Positions 1 through 7,367 are shown, counted from the stretch's first letter. The stretch is 64,000 bases of DNA from Nostoc sp. TCL240-02 (GCF_013343235.1 NZ_CP040094.1:4526501-4590500), one strand, 5' to 3'. The notes: generated from the letters alone by a model not told the origin. Translations and numbers: made by a program.

Positions 1-41
1 GACAATTATGATTGAATCAGACCATACTTGCAACTTACTGG

Positions 42-60
42 GATTCCCAATTTGGGAATC
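42..60. repeat. Perfect inverted repeat upstream of the TspO-like gene
   Basis: GATTCCCAA and TTGGGAATC are separated by one base. A 9-bp perfect dyad about 150 bp before the first gene could be an operator or a small hairpin. No other role is visible. Confidence 0.4.
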
Positions 61-208
61 TGGAAGTTTCGTTGTACATTCCACTTCGGTCTGGTCATGC
101 AGGGATCGCTCTTTTTCCTCATTGACTTGCTCAATATGACTGTGGTTTATATGCGTCGCTCTTTTTGGGATGTAAGCTAAAAGCATAAAAGATATGAGTT
201 AACATCCT

Positions 209-997
209 ATGCAGCAGTCCACAAAAGGCAATTACCGGGATCTTTGGCGGCAGCTTGTTACTTTGGCTGCAATCTTTGGTGCTTTCGTTATCAACGTAGT
301 ATCGAACATTTTTCCGCTCAATGGACTCAGCATAGGGGAAATTTCCAATACTTTGTTTAAAAATGTCCTGATTATCCCTGCTAATTACGCCTTTGCTATT
401 TGGGGGCTGATTTACCTTGGGTTGTTTGCTTTTGGGGTATACCAAGCTCTACCTGACCAACAAGATGACCCTGATTTACGTAAGACAGGTTATCTGTTGG
501 TGATTGCCTGTGTTGCTCAAAGTATCTGGGTTTATCTGTTTTTGTCTCGGCTGTTTGCTCTTTCTGTAATTGCAATGCTTTTGATTCTGTTACCCCTGAT
601 TGCTGTCTATGTGCAGTTAGAAATTGGCAATAAGCGTGTACCTCGGCTCAAGAAATGGTGTATTCAGTTTCCGATTAGCATTTATCTAGGCTGGATTAGC
701 GTGGCAACCATTGTCAACGTAGCGTGTGCCTTGTATTTTCACGGGTGGAATGGTTGGGGGATTTCTGCTGTAATCTGGACTCTCATAATGTTATTGATAG
801 CAACAGCAGTTGCAGCATTTATTGTCATCCAGCGTCGAGACATCGCTTATACAGGAGTAATACTCTGGGCATTGGTAGCGATCGCACTCAAACACTTTGA
901 TAACTCAATGCTCAGAAATGCTGCGTTGGTTTTGGCAATTGTCCTAGTTTTGACCGCTACGATTAACAGCTTACGCCCCCAACAAGAACATATTTAA
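209..997 (+). CDS. TspO/MBR-like (tryptophan-rich sensory protein-like) membrane protein
   Basis: A 262-residue, strongly hydrophobic protein with about seven or eight predicted membrane helices. The N-terminal half, with INVVSNIFPLNG and then PANYAFAIWGLIYLGL, resembles the cyanobacterial tryptophan-rich sensory protein family related to TspO/MBR. Bona fide TspO binds tetrapyrroles and is about 160 residues, so this longer version may be a relative and the ligand cannot be inferred. The ATG at 209 is the first in frame. The next gene starts about 115 bp downstream on the same strand, but nothing proves an operon. Confidence 0.6.
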   Translation: MQQSTKGNYRDLWRQLVTLAAIFGAFVINVVSNIFPLNGLSIGEISNTLFKNVLIIPANYAFAIWGLIYLGLFAFGVYQALPDQQDDPDLRKTGYLLVIACVAQSIWVYLFLSRLFALSVIAMLLILLPLIAVYVQLEIGNKRVPRLKKWCIQFPISIYLGWISVATIVNVACALYFHGWNGWGISAVIWTLIMLLIATAVAAFIVIQRRDIAYTGVILWALVAIALKHFDNSMLRNAALVLAIVLVLTATINSLRPQQEHI

Positions 998-1110
998 GTG
1001 CGATGGCGTACCCGCCCACTGTAGGCTTACGCCCAAAAATTAACATTCATTGATGATGTCCTCACTAGCACCCTATTGGCGTAATACACTCAAAGTAAGA
1101 AGTCGGGTAG

Positions 1111-1923
1111 TTGACCGTGGAATTATCAACGCTACAAGGACAACCAGCAAGTATTCTCGGTTTGGCAGGGCAACAGTCGATAGATGCTGCAACTGTTTTG
1201 TTGGCATTTGGAGCTGGAATCAATTACTTTTTCTTTTACAATTTGGAATCTGAAAACTTTTTGGGTGGCTTAAAATCTCTCTTGCTAACAAACCGTGAGC
1301 AGGTCTTGGTGGCAACGGGGAGTGAAAACCGAGATATACAATCTTTACGCCTTTACCTCGACTCTGTGCGCTATCGCCTAGATGTCGAGCAGGTGGATGT
1401 ATTTTTTATTGAATATGTCTCCCCTGGTGACGACATGGCTCAGGTTCAGGCGTTGCTTGATGAACTTTATTCGTGGAAAGATAAAGGACTTGTGCGCTAC
1501 GTGGGAGTTACCACACACAATCGAGCTATTGCTTTAGAAATGATAGAACGTCATCAGTGTGATGTGTTGATGCACCGCTACAATATGGCACATCGTCAGG
1601 CTGAACAAAACGTTTTACCTGCTGCTCAAAAAGCTAGTATTCCCGTGGTGGCATTCACTTGCACGCGCTGGGGAACGTTACTCAAAGGGCATCACAACTG
1701 GCACGGAAAGTTACCTACGGCAGCAGACTGTTATCGCTATACACTAAATCATCCAGGGGTGCGTCTGGCGCTCACCGCCCCCAAAACTAGGCAGCAATTA
1801 GAAGAAAATCTCGCTGTTCTGCAAGCGCCCCAAATTGAAGCCGAAGAAGTAGCTAAATGGCACTCATACGGGAACTTGATTTATGGTAATGGGCAAGACG
1901 CATTTGATACTCAATGGGTTTGA
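1111..1923 (+). CDS. Aldo/keto reductase-like protein, catalytic tetrad not conserved
   Basis: A 270-residue protein with the (beta/alpha)8 pattern of aldo/keto reductases: GAGINYFFFYN where the family has GINFFDTAxxY, LDVEQVDVFFIEYV where it has LGxDYIDLYxxH, then KGLVRYVGVTTHN and a C-terminal ASIPVVAF segment. The catalytic Asp, Lys and His positions appear to be Phe, Gly and Glu, so NADPH-dependent reduction is doubtful. The start is TTG at 1111 or GTG at 1117; no ATG fits. It could be a non-catalytic or repurposed family member. Confidence 0.65.
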   Translation: MTVELSTLQGQPASILGLAGQQSIDAATVLLAFGAGINYFFFYNLESENFLGGLKSLLLTNREQVLVATGSENRDIQSLRLYLDSVRYRLDVEQVDVFFIEYVSPGDDMAQVQALLDELYSWKDKGLVRYVGVTTHNRAIALEMIERHQCDVLMHRYNMAHRQAEQNVLPAAQKASIPVVAFTCTRWGTLLKGHHNWHGKLPTAADCYRYTLNHPGVRLALTAPKTRQQLEENLAVLQAPQIEAEEVAKWHSYGNLIYGNGQDAFDTQWV

Positions 1924-2132
1924 GAGGTGGAATGGTTGAGGGGAGCGATCGCATAACACGAAACCATATTGGGATTTGACTGGGATGCAGACCTTTTTCT
2001 TAGAGGAAATTTGGCTCAGTAGCTGTTGCTCAGGCATACCTCGCAGCGTCGCACTTTGACATGATCCATCTGTAAGATAGCCATGTAATAGATGCTTGAA
2101 TATAGAAGTCAAACAAAAAACCAATTATACCC

Positions 2133-2363
2133 ATGTCGGAAATTGAAAACTTGGGAGTGAGTGTAGAAGAGTATTTAGAGGGATTGGCAGCAGGGATTGA
2201 CATTTTAGAGTTGAAGCGGTTAGAAGCAAGGGGAATTCCCACCAATTTAGCTTTAGAAGTGATGGCGATTATACCAAAGGTAATCAATGGCACAGCCACA
2301 CCTGAAGAGGTTGTCCGAGGACTAATGATTATGTCGCCATCCTTAAGAGAGCAAATTGAATAG
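2133..2363 (+). CDS. Small hypothetical protein
   Basis: A 76-residue, mostly helical, slightly acidic protein that starts at ATG. I do not recognise the family. It has no signal peptide or cysteines. Its stop lies about 20 bp before the end of the convergent parB. Confidence 0.45.
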   Translation: MSEIENLGVSVEEYLEGLAAGIDILELKRLEARGIPTNLALEVMAIIPKVINGTATPEEVVRGLMIMSPSLREQIE

Positions 2364-2385
2364 TTTCGAGAATTACCACATTGGT

Positions 2386-3318
2386 TTACTTTGGGTTGTC
2401 GCCTTGCATCAGTGCATCTAACTGAGCTAACAACTTCTCTACTTTGGATTTTTTCTTCGGATCATCCCACACTTTCGCTTTTTTGAAGCGTTGAAAAGTA
2501 TCATCAACGCGGTCTTTTATGGATGCTGATTCTGTTTGCTTTGATGACTCTGATTTAGACTGCTGCTCAATTTCTTGAATCTTACGCTTGATTTCGCTCA
2601 GTGAGAGATTGTAAGCGATCGCATCTTCTAAGAATTGTTTTCTTGTTTTTTCATCACCAACTCGTGCGATCGCTTTGGCTTTACTTGTCTCCAGTTTCCC
2701 CTGACGTAATACCTCTAAAATGTCAGTGGGCAAATTGAGCAATGGCAAACGATTGCTGATAAAAGAGTCTAGTTTAATATTGCCGAGCGAGGTCAAAACC
2801 TCCTCCACTACACTAATGACATCATTGCCAATAACGTTATTGGCAGCAGTTCTACCACGCTGTTGGTTTTGAATGTGATGTAGCAGTGGTGGTACTTCTT
2901 GGGGTGAAATTTTTAATTTGACAGCCAAAAGTCGCACAATCCCATCAGTTTCTTCAAGGTCAGTGAGTCCCGAACGAGCGAAGTTTTCAATCAGGGCAAT
3001 TTCTAGAGCATCTTCATCACTGAGTTGACGGATAACTACAGGGGCTTCTACCAATTCCAGAATATGTGCTGCTCTGTAGCGCTTTGCCCCTGCTACTACT
3101 TCGTGTTTGTCACTGCCAGGGATAGGACGGACTAGAAGTGGTTCTAGAATGCCGTTTTTTCTGGCAGTAGCAACAATTTTGTCTACCTCTTCTGGGTCGA
3201 TGTAGTACCGTAGTTCTGCTGTGGGCAGCACAATCAAACTGAGGGGCATAGTAGCCTTAGTCTGGTTAGCATCATCCCTAAAGATAAACTCTTCTACCAT
3301 GCGTCTATCTCTTGCCAT
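2386..3318 (-). CDS. parB: ParB-family partition protein (first Par system)
   Basis: A 310-residue ParB/Srx-fold protein. The N-terminal nuclease-like domain (about residues 25-130) has the family motifs EPLLVRPIPG, HEVVAGAKRYRAA and EIALIENFARSGLTDLEE. A middle helix-turn-helix region follows, and then a Lys/Glu/Ser-rich C-terminus likely to dimerise. It should bind a centromere site and recruit ParA. It overlaps the upstream parA by 14 bp, so the two are translationally coupled. A perfect 20-bp palindrome lies inside this gene at 2826-2845 and its 16-bp core recurs upstream of parA. Confidence 0.9.
   Translation of the reverse strand: MARDRRMVEEFIFRDDANQTKATMPLSLIVLPTAELRYYIDPEEVDKIVATARKNGILEPLLVRPIPGSDKHEVVAGAKRYRAAHILELVEAPVVIRQLSDEDALEIALIENFARSGLTDLEETDGIVRLLAVKLKISPQEVPPLLHHIQNQQRGRTAANNVIGNDVISVVEEVLTSLGNIKLDSFISNRLPLLNLPTDILEVLRQGKLETSKAKAIARVGDEKTRKQFLEDAIAYNLSLSEIKRKIQEIEQQSKSESSKQTESASIKDRVDDTFQRFKKAKVWDDPKKKSKVEKLLAQLDALMQGDNPK
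2826..2845. promoter_or_regulatory. Candidate parS centromere site inside parB
   Basis: TGCCAATAACGTTATTGGCA is a perfect 20-bp palindrome inside parB. Its 16-bp core is repeated at 4107-4122, on the other side of the operon. Size, symmetry and position suit a ParB site; binding is inferred. Confidence 0.55.
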
Positions 3319-3946
3319 TGGTTACTCCCAAGGCTTCGGTAAACAGTGCCTCAAAATCTTTAGCTGCGCGTTTGGCTGTTGCTCCTGGTAGTCCCCAAAC
3401 AGTCGTGCCTTGTCCTGGTGCATCAGCAATTACTTGAAGGTCATACACCATTGTTTTTAGTAAAGGAAACCCTGTGTTTTTTTCTGATAATGCTCTTTGG
3501 GCATCTTTGAGTAATACAGTTCCTTTTTTTGCGTGATTTAAAAATAAACCAACATGGGGCATACCACCTCGCAGTTCTCTTGCCTGCCGCAAAATTCTTA
3601 CCATTTTTGATGTACTGTGCATATCTAGACCTGCTGGTTTACAGGGTACTAGGGCTAGGTCACATCTAGATAAAATTGCCTTGGTTGTTTCACTTAGGCT
3701 ACCTGGCCCGTCTACAACTACAGCATCATATTGTTCTGCTAAAGTCGGCAGTTCATCAAATAAATCATCCGGGTCTATCATTGTTTTACACGGCAGTTGC
3801 AGGTCTTTCATCCAGTTAGTGCTACTCTGCTGTGCATCTGCATCTACAACTATCACTGTTCCTTGTTGGCTTAACCAATACGCCAGATGACCAGATACAG
3901 TGGTTTTACCAGCGCCCCCCTTCTGGTTTGTTAGCCCAATAATCAT
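3305..3946 (-). CDS. parA: ParA-family partition ATPase (first Par system)
   Basis: A 213-residue deviant Walker ATPase. The P-loop KGGAGKTT at residues 9-16 carries the signature lysine. VVDADAQQSS and VVVDGPGSL give the switch regions. The short length without an N-terminal HTH matches type Ib ParA or MinD-like plasmid ATPases. It is the first gene of a parA-parB operon and should position plasmid copies on the nucleoid. Upstream DNA (3950-4020) holds a CTGCTAAAT...ATTTAGCAG dyad that may be its operator. Confidence 0.92.
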   Translation of the reverse strand: MIIGLTNQKGGAGKTTVSGHLAYWLSQQGTVIVVDADAQQSSTNWMKDLQLPCKTMIDPDDLFDELPTLAEQYDAVVVDGPGSLSETTKAILSRCDLALVPCKPAGLDMHSTSKMVRILRQARELRGGMPHVGLFLNHAKKGTVLLKDAQRALSEKNTGFPLLKTMVYDLQVIADAPGQGTTVWGLPGATAKRAAKDFEALFTEALGVTNGKR

Positions 3947-4106
3947 AATTTTTAGACGATACCTGCTAAATGTACTACTGCGCTGACATCACGATTAACT
4001 TTCACTATTTAGCAGCAATAGTATCAGTTTTTTTATGAGATGACTTGATAGTACTGCGATGGCTCCGCCCACCGCAGGCATCGCATCCCATTAGATAGGC
4101 CCTTTG

Positions 4107-4122
4107 CCAATAACGTTATTGG
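4107..4122. promoter_or_regulatory. Candidate parS site upstream of parA
   Basis: CCAATAACGTTATTGG, a 16-bp perfect palindrome, is identical to the core of the 2826-2845 palindrome. It lies about 160 bp upstream of the parA start. Confidence 0.55.
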
Positions 4123-4189
4123 TGGAAATGCTTTTGTGAAAATCAGTGAAGTTAATTGTGCGAACTTCTCATGCAATGGCATTATTGGC

Positions 4190-4663
4190 TCATCTGGTAA
4201 TTTCATGCTTTATGCCGTTAAATTGATGAAATATTGAGCGATGGGATGAATAACCGAATTCATCATTGCGTTCATAATATTGTTGAATCCAATTCTGTAA
4301 AAAATCAAAAGTTTGTGCCTGTTCTTCAGGCGATTGGAATTTATGCACTTCCCAAGGGCGATTGCGGTTATTTTCAAGACACTTATCAATGCCAGGATTG
4401 AGGAAATAAATTTCAGTTGAGAATTCAAGAGCAATTTTGAGTAGCGTAGTATAGCAACCTTCAATTACCCAAACAGTATTATTTTTTATGAAGTCTCGTA
4501 GATCCCTAACTGAATCTTCGTGATTACGCCGTATGGCAATTTGGTTTGCTTCCCATGCAATAGTATCGAGGTCGAGAACTGGAATGCCGAAGTCTTTGCC
4601 AAGTTTATTGGCAAGAGTACTTTTGCCAGAACCAGAATTGCCAAATATTAAAAATCGATGCAT
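4190..4663 (-). CDS. P-loop NTPase, adenylate/shikimate-kinase-like
   Basis: A 157-residue P-loop protein with Walker A GNSGSGKST at residues 8-16, then a DLDTIAWE motif, VWVIEGCY and a lid-like NRNRPWE segment. This is the topology of small kinase-like proteins annotated as AAA family or DNA topology modulation proteins. The substrate cannot be named. The gene stands alone, with its start at the ATG at 4663. Confidence 0.75.
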   Translation of the reverse strand: MHRFLIFGNSGSGKSTLANKLGKDFGIPVLDLDTIAWEANQIAIRRNHEDSVRDLRDFIKNNTVWVIEGCYTTLLKIALEFSTEIYFLNPGIDKCLENNRNRPWEVHKFQSPEEQAQTFDFLQNWIQQYYERNDEFGYSSHRSIFHQFNGIKHEITR

Positions 4664-4719
4664 AACAATGATTTAATTAATAGTGATCGCAAGAGTGCTT
4701 CCTGTGGAGCATCACACTC

Positions 4720-4761
4720 TTACTTATCATCTGGTAAATACAATCTGCTGCTGTCAATCGG
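4720..4761 (-). pseudogene. Remnant of a tyrosine recombinase C-terminus
   Basis: The minus strand reads P-I-D-S-S-R-L-Y-L-P-D-D-K-stop. This nearly matches the last residues (PTDSSRLYLPDDDE) of the recombinase at 11594-12436. The rest of the gene is missing. It marks a lost integrase next to the kinase-like gene. Confidence 0.6.
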
Positions 4762-4887
4762 ACTACATCTTTATGCATATTATGATTTTTTTGTAAAGAC
4801 ATTGGCTACTAAAATTTAAAATAATAGCTTTAATAGAAATATAAGATAATTTCTCACTTAATTAAATGGTGAGAAAAAGGAGTTGCT

Positions 4888-5604
4888 ATGTTGACTCACA
4901 CGATACCTATGCAATGGCTAATAGAGCTAGTGCAAGAATATCGAAACATTACTAAACGCAATCTGTTTTACAAAACAGTAAATTTGGCTTCTTCACCTTC
5001 AGACTTTCAATGGATCAGACAACTGTATTATTTATCCTGCGACTTTACAGCAGCAGTGGCGTTACGTTATGGTAGCTGCCAGGATGCACGTTTTCGTGAT
5101 GCTTTTGGCGAACACGCTGCTGAAGAAGTGACGCACCCTGAAGAACTAGCTGATTGGATGCGTGAATCTGGCTTACTAGCTCCTGATGAACAACTAACTT
5201 CAATACCACCAACATTTGAAACTTTAGCGTTAGGGTCTTATTTTATCCGCTCTGTGATGCGTGAATCGATAGCACATCAGATTATTACTCTGAATTTGGT
5301 GGCAGAGGGGCTTGCTTACGACTTCTATGCCATTGTCAACCCTAAACTAGCCGAAGTAGGATTGACCCCTAAAGGTTATTGGTTGGTTCATCAAGAATCA
5401 GATATGGAACATCAAACTTTAGGGCTTGAGTTAATCCCAGAATGTGAGCGCAATTCATTGTGTGGCAGAGGATATACTCATACTATGTGGGAAGTGTTCA
5501 GCCTTTTTAACCAGTTATTATACTCTTGGAGTGGAATGCCAGTAGAACACAAACCCCAACTTCCTACACCTATAGAATTGGGTAGTTATAAGGGAAAATC
5601 CTAG
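4888..5604 (+). CDS. Heme-oxygenase/TenA-fold protein, possible diiron enzyme (DUF3865-like)
   Basis: A 238-residue all-helical protein. Paired metal-ligand-like motifs are EHAAEEVTHPEEL (about residues 74-86) and HQESDMEHQTLG (about 168-179), the pattern of heme-oxygenase-like diiron oxidases and CADD-type proteins. A Nostoc protein of this kind is known by structure but not by reaction. A good Shine-Dalgarno (AAAAAGGAG) precedes the ATG at 4888. Its stop lies about 30 bp from the end of the convergent tRNA array. Confidence 0.6.
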   Translation: MLTHTIPMQWLIELVQEYRNITKRNLFYKTVNLASSPSDFQWIRQLYYLSCDFTAAVALRYGSCQDARFRDAFGEHAAEEVTHPEELADWMRESGLLAPDEQLTSIPPTFETLALGSYFIRSVMRESIAHQIITLNLVAEGLAYDFYAIVNPKLAEVGLTPKGYWLVHQESDMEHQTLGLELIPECERNSLCGRGYTHTMWEVFSLFNQLLYSWSGMPVEHKPQLPTPIELGSYKGKS

Positions 5605-5631
5605 TTGGTATTGAGCCGATAGAAAAGGGAA

Positions 5632-5703
5632 TCCACCAGAGAGGTACTGCCCCTCCTATATCTGTGTTATCAGCACAGCGCCTCACTTTTCGGCTTCTGG
5701 TGG
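5632..5703 (-). tRNA. tRNA-Ile(GAU)-like, degenerate D and T loops
   Basis: A full cloverleaf can be drawn. The acceptor CCACCAG pairs 7/7 with CTGGTGG, the D stem GCC pairs with GGC, and the anticodon stem CTGTG pairs with CACAG around loop CTGATAA (anticodon GAU). The T stem is GGAGG/CCTCT. The T loop is GGCAGTA instead of TTCRANY and the D loop lacks GG. It is the last unit of the array and the only Ile candidate, either a decayed tRNA or an unusual one. Confidence 0.55.
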
Positions 5704-5707
5704 AAAG

Positions 5708-5790
5708 CGGAAGATGGAGGAATTGAACCCCCAGGTGTTACCCTGCTCTAGTTTTCAAGACTAGTTGCCCTCCCTTGAGCAGCATCTTCC
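5708..5790 (-). tRNA. tRNA-Ser(UGA)
   Basis: The anticodon loop CTTGAAA is on a CTAGT stem. It keeps the long class II variable arm (83 nt). Acceptor GGAAGATG pairs with CATCTTCC. CCA is not encoded. Confidence 0.9.
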
Positions 5791-5798
5791 ATATAAGG

Positions 5799-5873
5799 GG
5801 TGTCTGGCGGGACTTGAACCCGTTATGACTGGTTCCACAAACCAGCGCCGCGACCACTTTGGCTTCAGACACC
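5799..5873 (-). tRNA. tRNA-His(GUG)
   Basis: The anticodon loop is TTGTGGA. The extra G-1:C73 pair that marks tRNA-His is present (75 nt). Confidence 0.9.
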
Positions 5874-5878
5874 ATCAA

Positions 5879-5952
5879 TGGAATCAATGGGACTTGAACC
5901 CATAACCTCCTGCTTGCAAGGCAGGCGCTCTAGCCAATTGAGCTATGACCCC
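5879..5952 (-). tRNA. tRNA-Ala(UGC)
   Basis: The anticodon loop is CTTGCAA. The acceptor contains G3:U70, the alanine identity pair. A73 is present and CCA is not encoded. Confidence 0.92.
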
Positions 5953-5958
5953 ATGTGG

Positions 5959-6031
5959 CAGGAGTGACAGGATTTGAACCTATATAAAACCGTTTAGAAG
6001 ACGGTTGCCTTATCCATTAGGCGACACTCCC
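5959..6031 (-). tRNA. tRNA-Arg(UCU)
   Basis: The anticodon loop CTTCTAA is on an ACCGT/ACGGT stem. Acceptor GGGAGTG closes with a G1-U72 wobble. Confidence 0.9.
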
Positions 6032-6040
6032 ATAAATTGG

Positions 6041-6113
6041 TAGCCTTGGCAGGGATTGAACCCGCGACTTCCTCTTTGTAAGAGAGGCACTCTCCCAACT
6101 GAGTTACAGGGCT
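6041..6113 (-). tRNA. tRNA-Val(UAC)
   Basis: The anticodon loop is CTTACAA. Acceptor AGCCCTG/CAAGGCT has one C-A mismatch. CCA is encoded at 6038-6040. Confidence 0.9.
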
Positions 6114-6118
6114 AAGAA

Positions 6119-6190
6119 AGCGATCGACGAGATTTGAACTCGTACAAGCGAGTTTGGAAGACTCAAATGCTGCCATTACACCACAATCGC
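6119..6190 (-). tRNA. tRNA-Gly(UCC)
   Basis: The anticodon loop is CTTCCAA. Acceptor GCGATTG/CGATCGC pairs fully with one G-U. Confidence 0.9.
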
Positions 6191-6195
6191 ATTGA

Positions 6196-6268
6196 AGCTG
6201 GTGACAGGAGTTGAACCTGCAACCTACTGATTACAAATCAGTTGCTCTGCCAATTGAGCTACACCAGC
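6196..6268 (-). tRNA. tRNA-Thr(UGU)
   Basis: The anticodon loop TTTGTAA is on an ACTGA/TCAGT stem. The acceptor is GCTGGTG/CACCAGC. Confidence 0.92.
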
Positions 6269-6278
6269 ACTAATTTGG

Positions 6279-6352
6279 TGACGGGGGCAGGAGTTGAACC
6301 TGCCGATGTTCAGGTTATGAGCCTGACGAGCCACCGTTGCTCCATCCCCGCA
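6279..6352 (-). tRNA. tRNA-Met(CAU), initiator-like
   Basis: The anticodon loop is CTCATAA. The body follows bacterial initiator tRNA (GGAGCAACGG, GGCTCGTC, CCCCGTC). The best fold leaves a U1/C72 mismatch as in initiators, but the anticodon stem has AGG/CCT rather than GGG/CCC. CCA is encoded at 6276-6278. The initiator role is inferred. Confidence 0.8.
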
Positions 6353-6362
6353 TATTCACCAA

Positions 6363-6436
6363 TACCCCTGACTGGATTTGAACCAGCAACTTCCAAATTT
6401 TAAGTTTGGCACCTCTTCCACTTGGGTTACAGGGGC
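6363..6436 (-). tRNA. tRNA-Leu(UAA) with short variable loop
   Basis: The anticodon loop CTTAAAA is on a CCAAA/TTTGG stem. It is only 74 nt long, with a 5-nt variable loop, whereas bacterial tRNA-Leu normally has a long class II arm. Confidence 0.85.
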
Positions 6437-6445
6437 AAAATTTAG

Positions 6446-6517
6446 TGGGCGCTACAGGGGTCGAACCTGTGTCAGCCTGATTAAGAGTCAGGAGCATAAC
6501 CGTTCTGCCAAACGCCC
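6446..6517 (-). tRNA. tRNA-Lys(CUU)
   Basis: The anticodon loop is CTCTTAA. Acceptor GGGCGTT/AGCGCCC pairs with one wobble. Confidence 0.9.
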
Positions 6518-6526
6518 AAGAGTTGG

Positions 6527-6598
6527 TGGGTCGCCCAGGGGTCGAACCTGGATGAATCCGCTTAAAAGGCGGCTGCATACCCGCTCTGCCAACGACCC
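6527..6598 (-). tRNA. tRNA-Lys(UUU)
   Basis: The anticodon loop is CTTTTAA. CCA is encoded at 6524-6526. The first anticodon-stem pair is G-A. Confidence 0.9.
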
Positions 6599-6605
6599 AA
6601 TTTAG

Positions 6606-6679
6606 TACCCTTGGTGGGAGTCGAACCCACAAAATCTGGTTTCTAAGACCAGCACGTTTGCCAGTTTCGTCACAAGGGC
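6606..6679 (-). tRNA. tRNA-Leu(UAG) with short variable loop
   Basis: The anticodon loop is CTTAGAA. The D arm (GACGAAACTGGCAAACGTG) looks like ordinary tRNA-Leu, but the variable arm is cut to 5 nt (74 nt in total). Confidence 0.85.
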
Positions 6680-6685
6680 AAATGG

Positions 6686-6759
6686 TCGGGATGGTAGGAT
6701 TTGAACCTACAACCTTCAGCTCCCAAAGCTGCCGCGCTACCAAGTTGCGCCACATCCCG
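6686..6759 (-). tRNA. tRNA-Pro(UGG)
   Basis: The anticodon loop is TTTGGGA. Acceptor CGGGATG/CATCCCG pairs perfectly. CCA is encoded at 6683-6685. Confidence 0.92.
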
Positions 6760-6763
6760 TTGG

Positions 6764-6838
6764 TACTCCTGACGGGAGTTGAACCCGTACATAGACTGTT
6801 TTTGAGACAGCCACCTCTTCCAATTGGGCTACAGGAGT
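6764..6838 (-). tRNA. tRNA-Leu(CAA) with short variable loop
   Basis: The anticodon loop CTCAAAA is on a GCTGT/ACAGT stem. The variable loop is only 5 nt. CCA is encoded at 6761-6763. Confidence 0.85.
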
Positions 6839-6847
6839 ATATATAAG

Positions 6848-6921
6848 CTGGGAAGGAAGGAATCGAACCCTCAAACTTCGCATTCAAAGTGCGACGGCTT
6901 TGCCTGTTTGCCTACTTCCCA
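6848..6921 (-). tRNA. tRNA-Gln(UUG)
   Basis: The anticodon loop is CTTTGAA. The acceptor is TGGGAAG/CTTCCCA with U1-A72 and G73, typical of tRNA-Gln. Confidence 0.9.
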
Positions 6922-6926
6922 ATAAA

Positions 6927-7001
<75 letters not shown>

Positions 7002-7010
7002 ATGTGCCAG

Positions 7011-7109
7011 TCCCCCAGATCCGGATTGAACGGATGACCTCCTGTTCTTCTCCTATCGGAGACGCTACGCGAACAGACAGGCGCTACTACCAACTGAGCT
7101 ACCAGGGGG
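7011..7109 (-). pseudogene. tRNA interrupted in the anticodon loop, probably tRNA-Phe(GAA)
   Basis: The acceptor, D and T arms are recognisable (GTAGCTCAGTTGGTAG; CCGTTCAATCCGG). The CCTGT/ACAGG anticodon stem encloses 31 nt instead of 7. Removing a 24-nt block (7050-7073) that belongs to the local dispersed-repeat family leaves CTGAAGA, i.e. anticodon GAA. Phe is otherwise missing from the array. The exact insertion point is ambiguous, so the Phe call is inferred. Confidence 0.6.
7050..7073. repeat. 24-nt dispersed repeat inserted in a tRNA
   Basis: This holds the GACGCTACGCGAA core that also occurs at about 17470 and in related form at 19270. Its GTTC/GAAC ends make it partly palindromic, so it would extend the anticodon hairpin. 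Confidence 0.6.
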
Positions 7110-7114
7110 TAAGG

Positions 7115-7188
7115 CGAGAACGGAAGGACTTGAACCTTCACTTTTCAGTTTCGTAGACTGATGTGTTATCCAGTTACACCACGTTCTC
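7115..7188 (-). tRNA. tRNA-Arg(ACG)
   Basis: The anticodon loop is CTACGAA. A34 would be inosine after TadA editing. Acceptor GAGAACG/CGTTCTC pairs perfectly, with G73. Confidence 0.92.
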
Positions 7189-7194
7189 ATAAGG

Positions 7195-7282
7195 CGGAGA
7201 GAGAGGGAGTTGAACCCACAGTGAGATGATGAATCTCACAACTGTTTAGCAAACAGCTTGCCCTGCCGATAGCAATCTCTCC
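7195..7282 (-). tRNA. tRNA-Ser(GCU)
   Basis: The anticodon loop is TTGCTAA. The long variable arm GTGAGA...TCTCAC is intact (88 nt). Confidence 0.92.
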
Positions 7283-7286
7283 AGAA

Positions 7287-7367
7287 TGGGACGGGCTGGA
7301 ATTGAACCAGCAACGCAAACGCGGCGGTTTTACAGACCGTTGCCCACACCAGTAGGCGAGCCGACCC
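7287..7367 (-). tRNA. tRNA-Tyr(GUA)
   Basis: The anticodon loop is CTGTAAA. The long variable arm (CGCGTTTGCG) is present. The acceptor is GGGTCGG/CCGTCCC and A73 is present. Confidence 0.92.

Noticed and set aside
131..445. 104-codon minus-strand frame at the left edge
   Set aside because: Overlaps the TspO-like gene; composition and lack of homologous motifs suggest chance.
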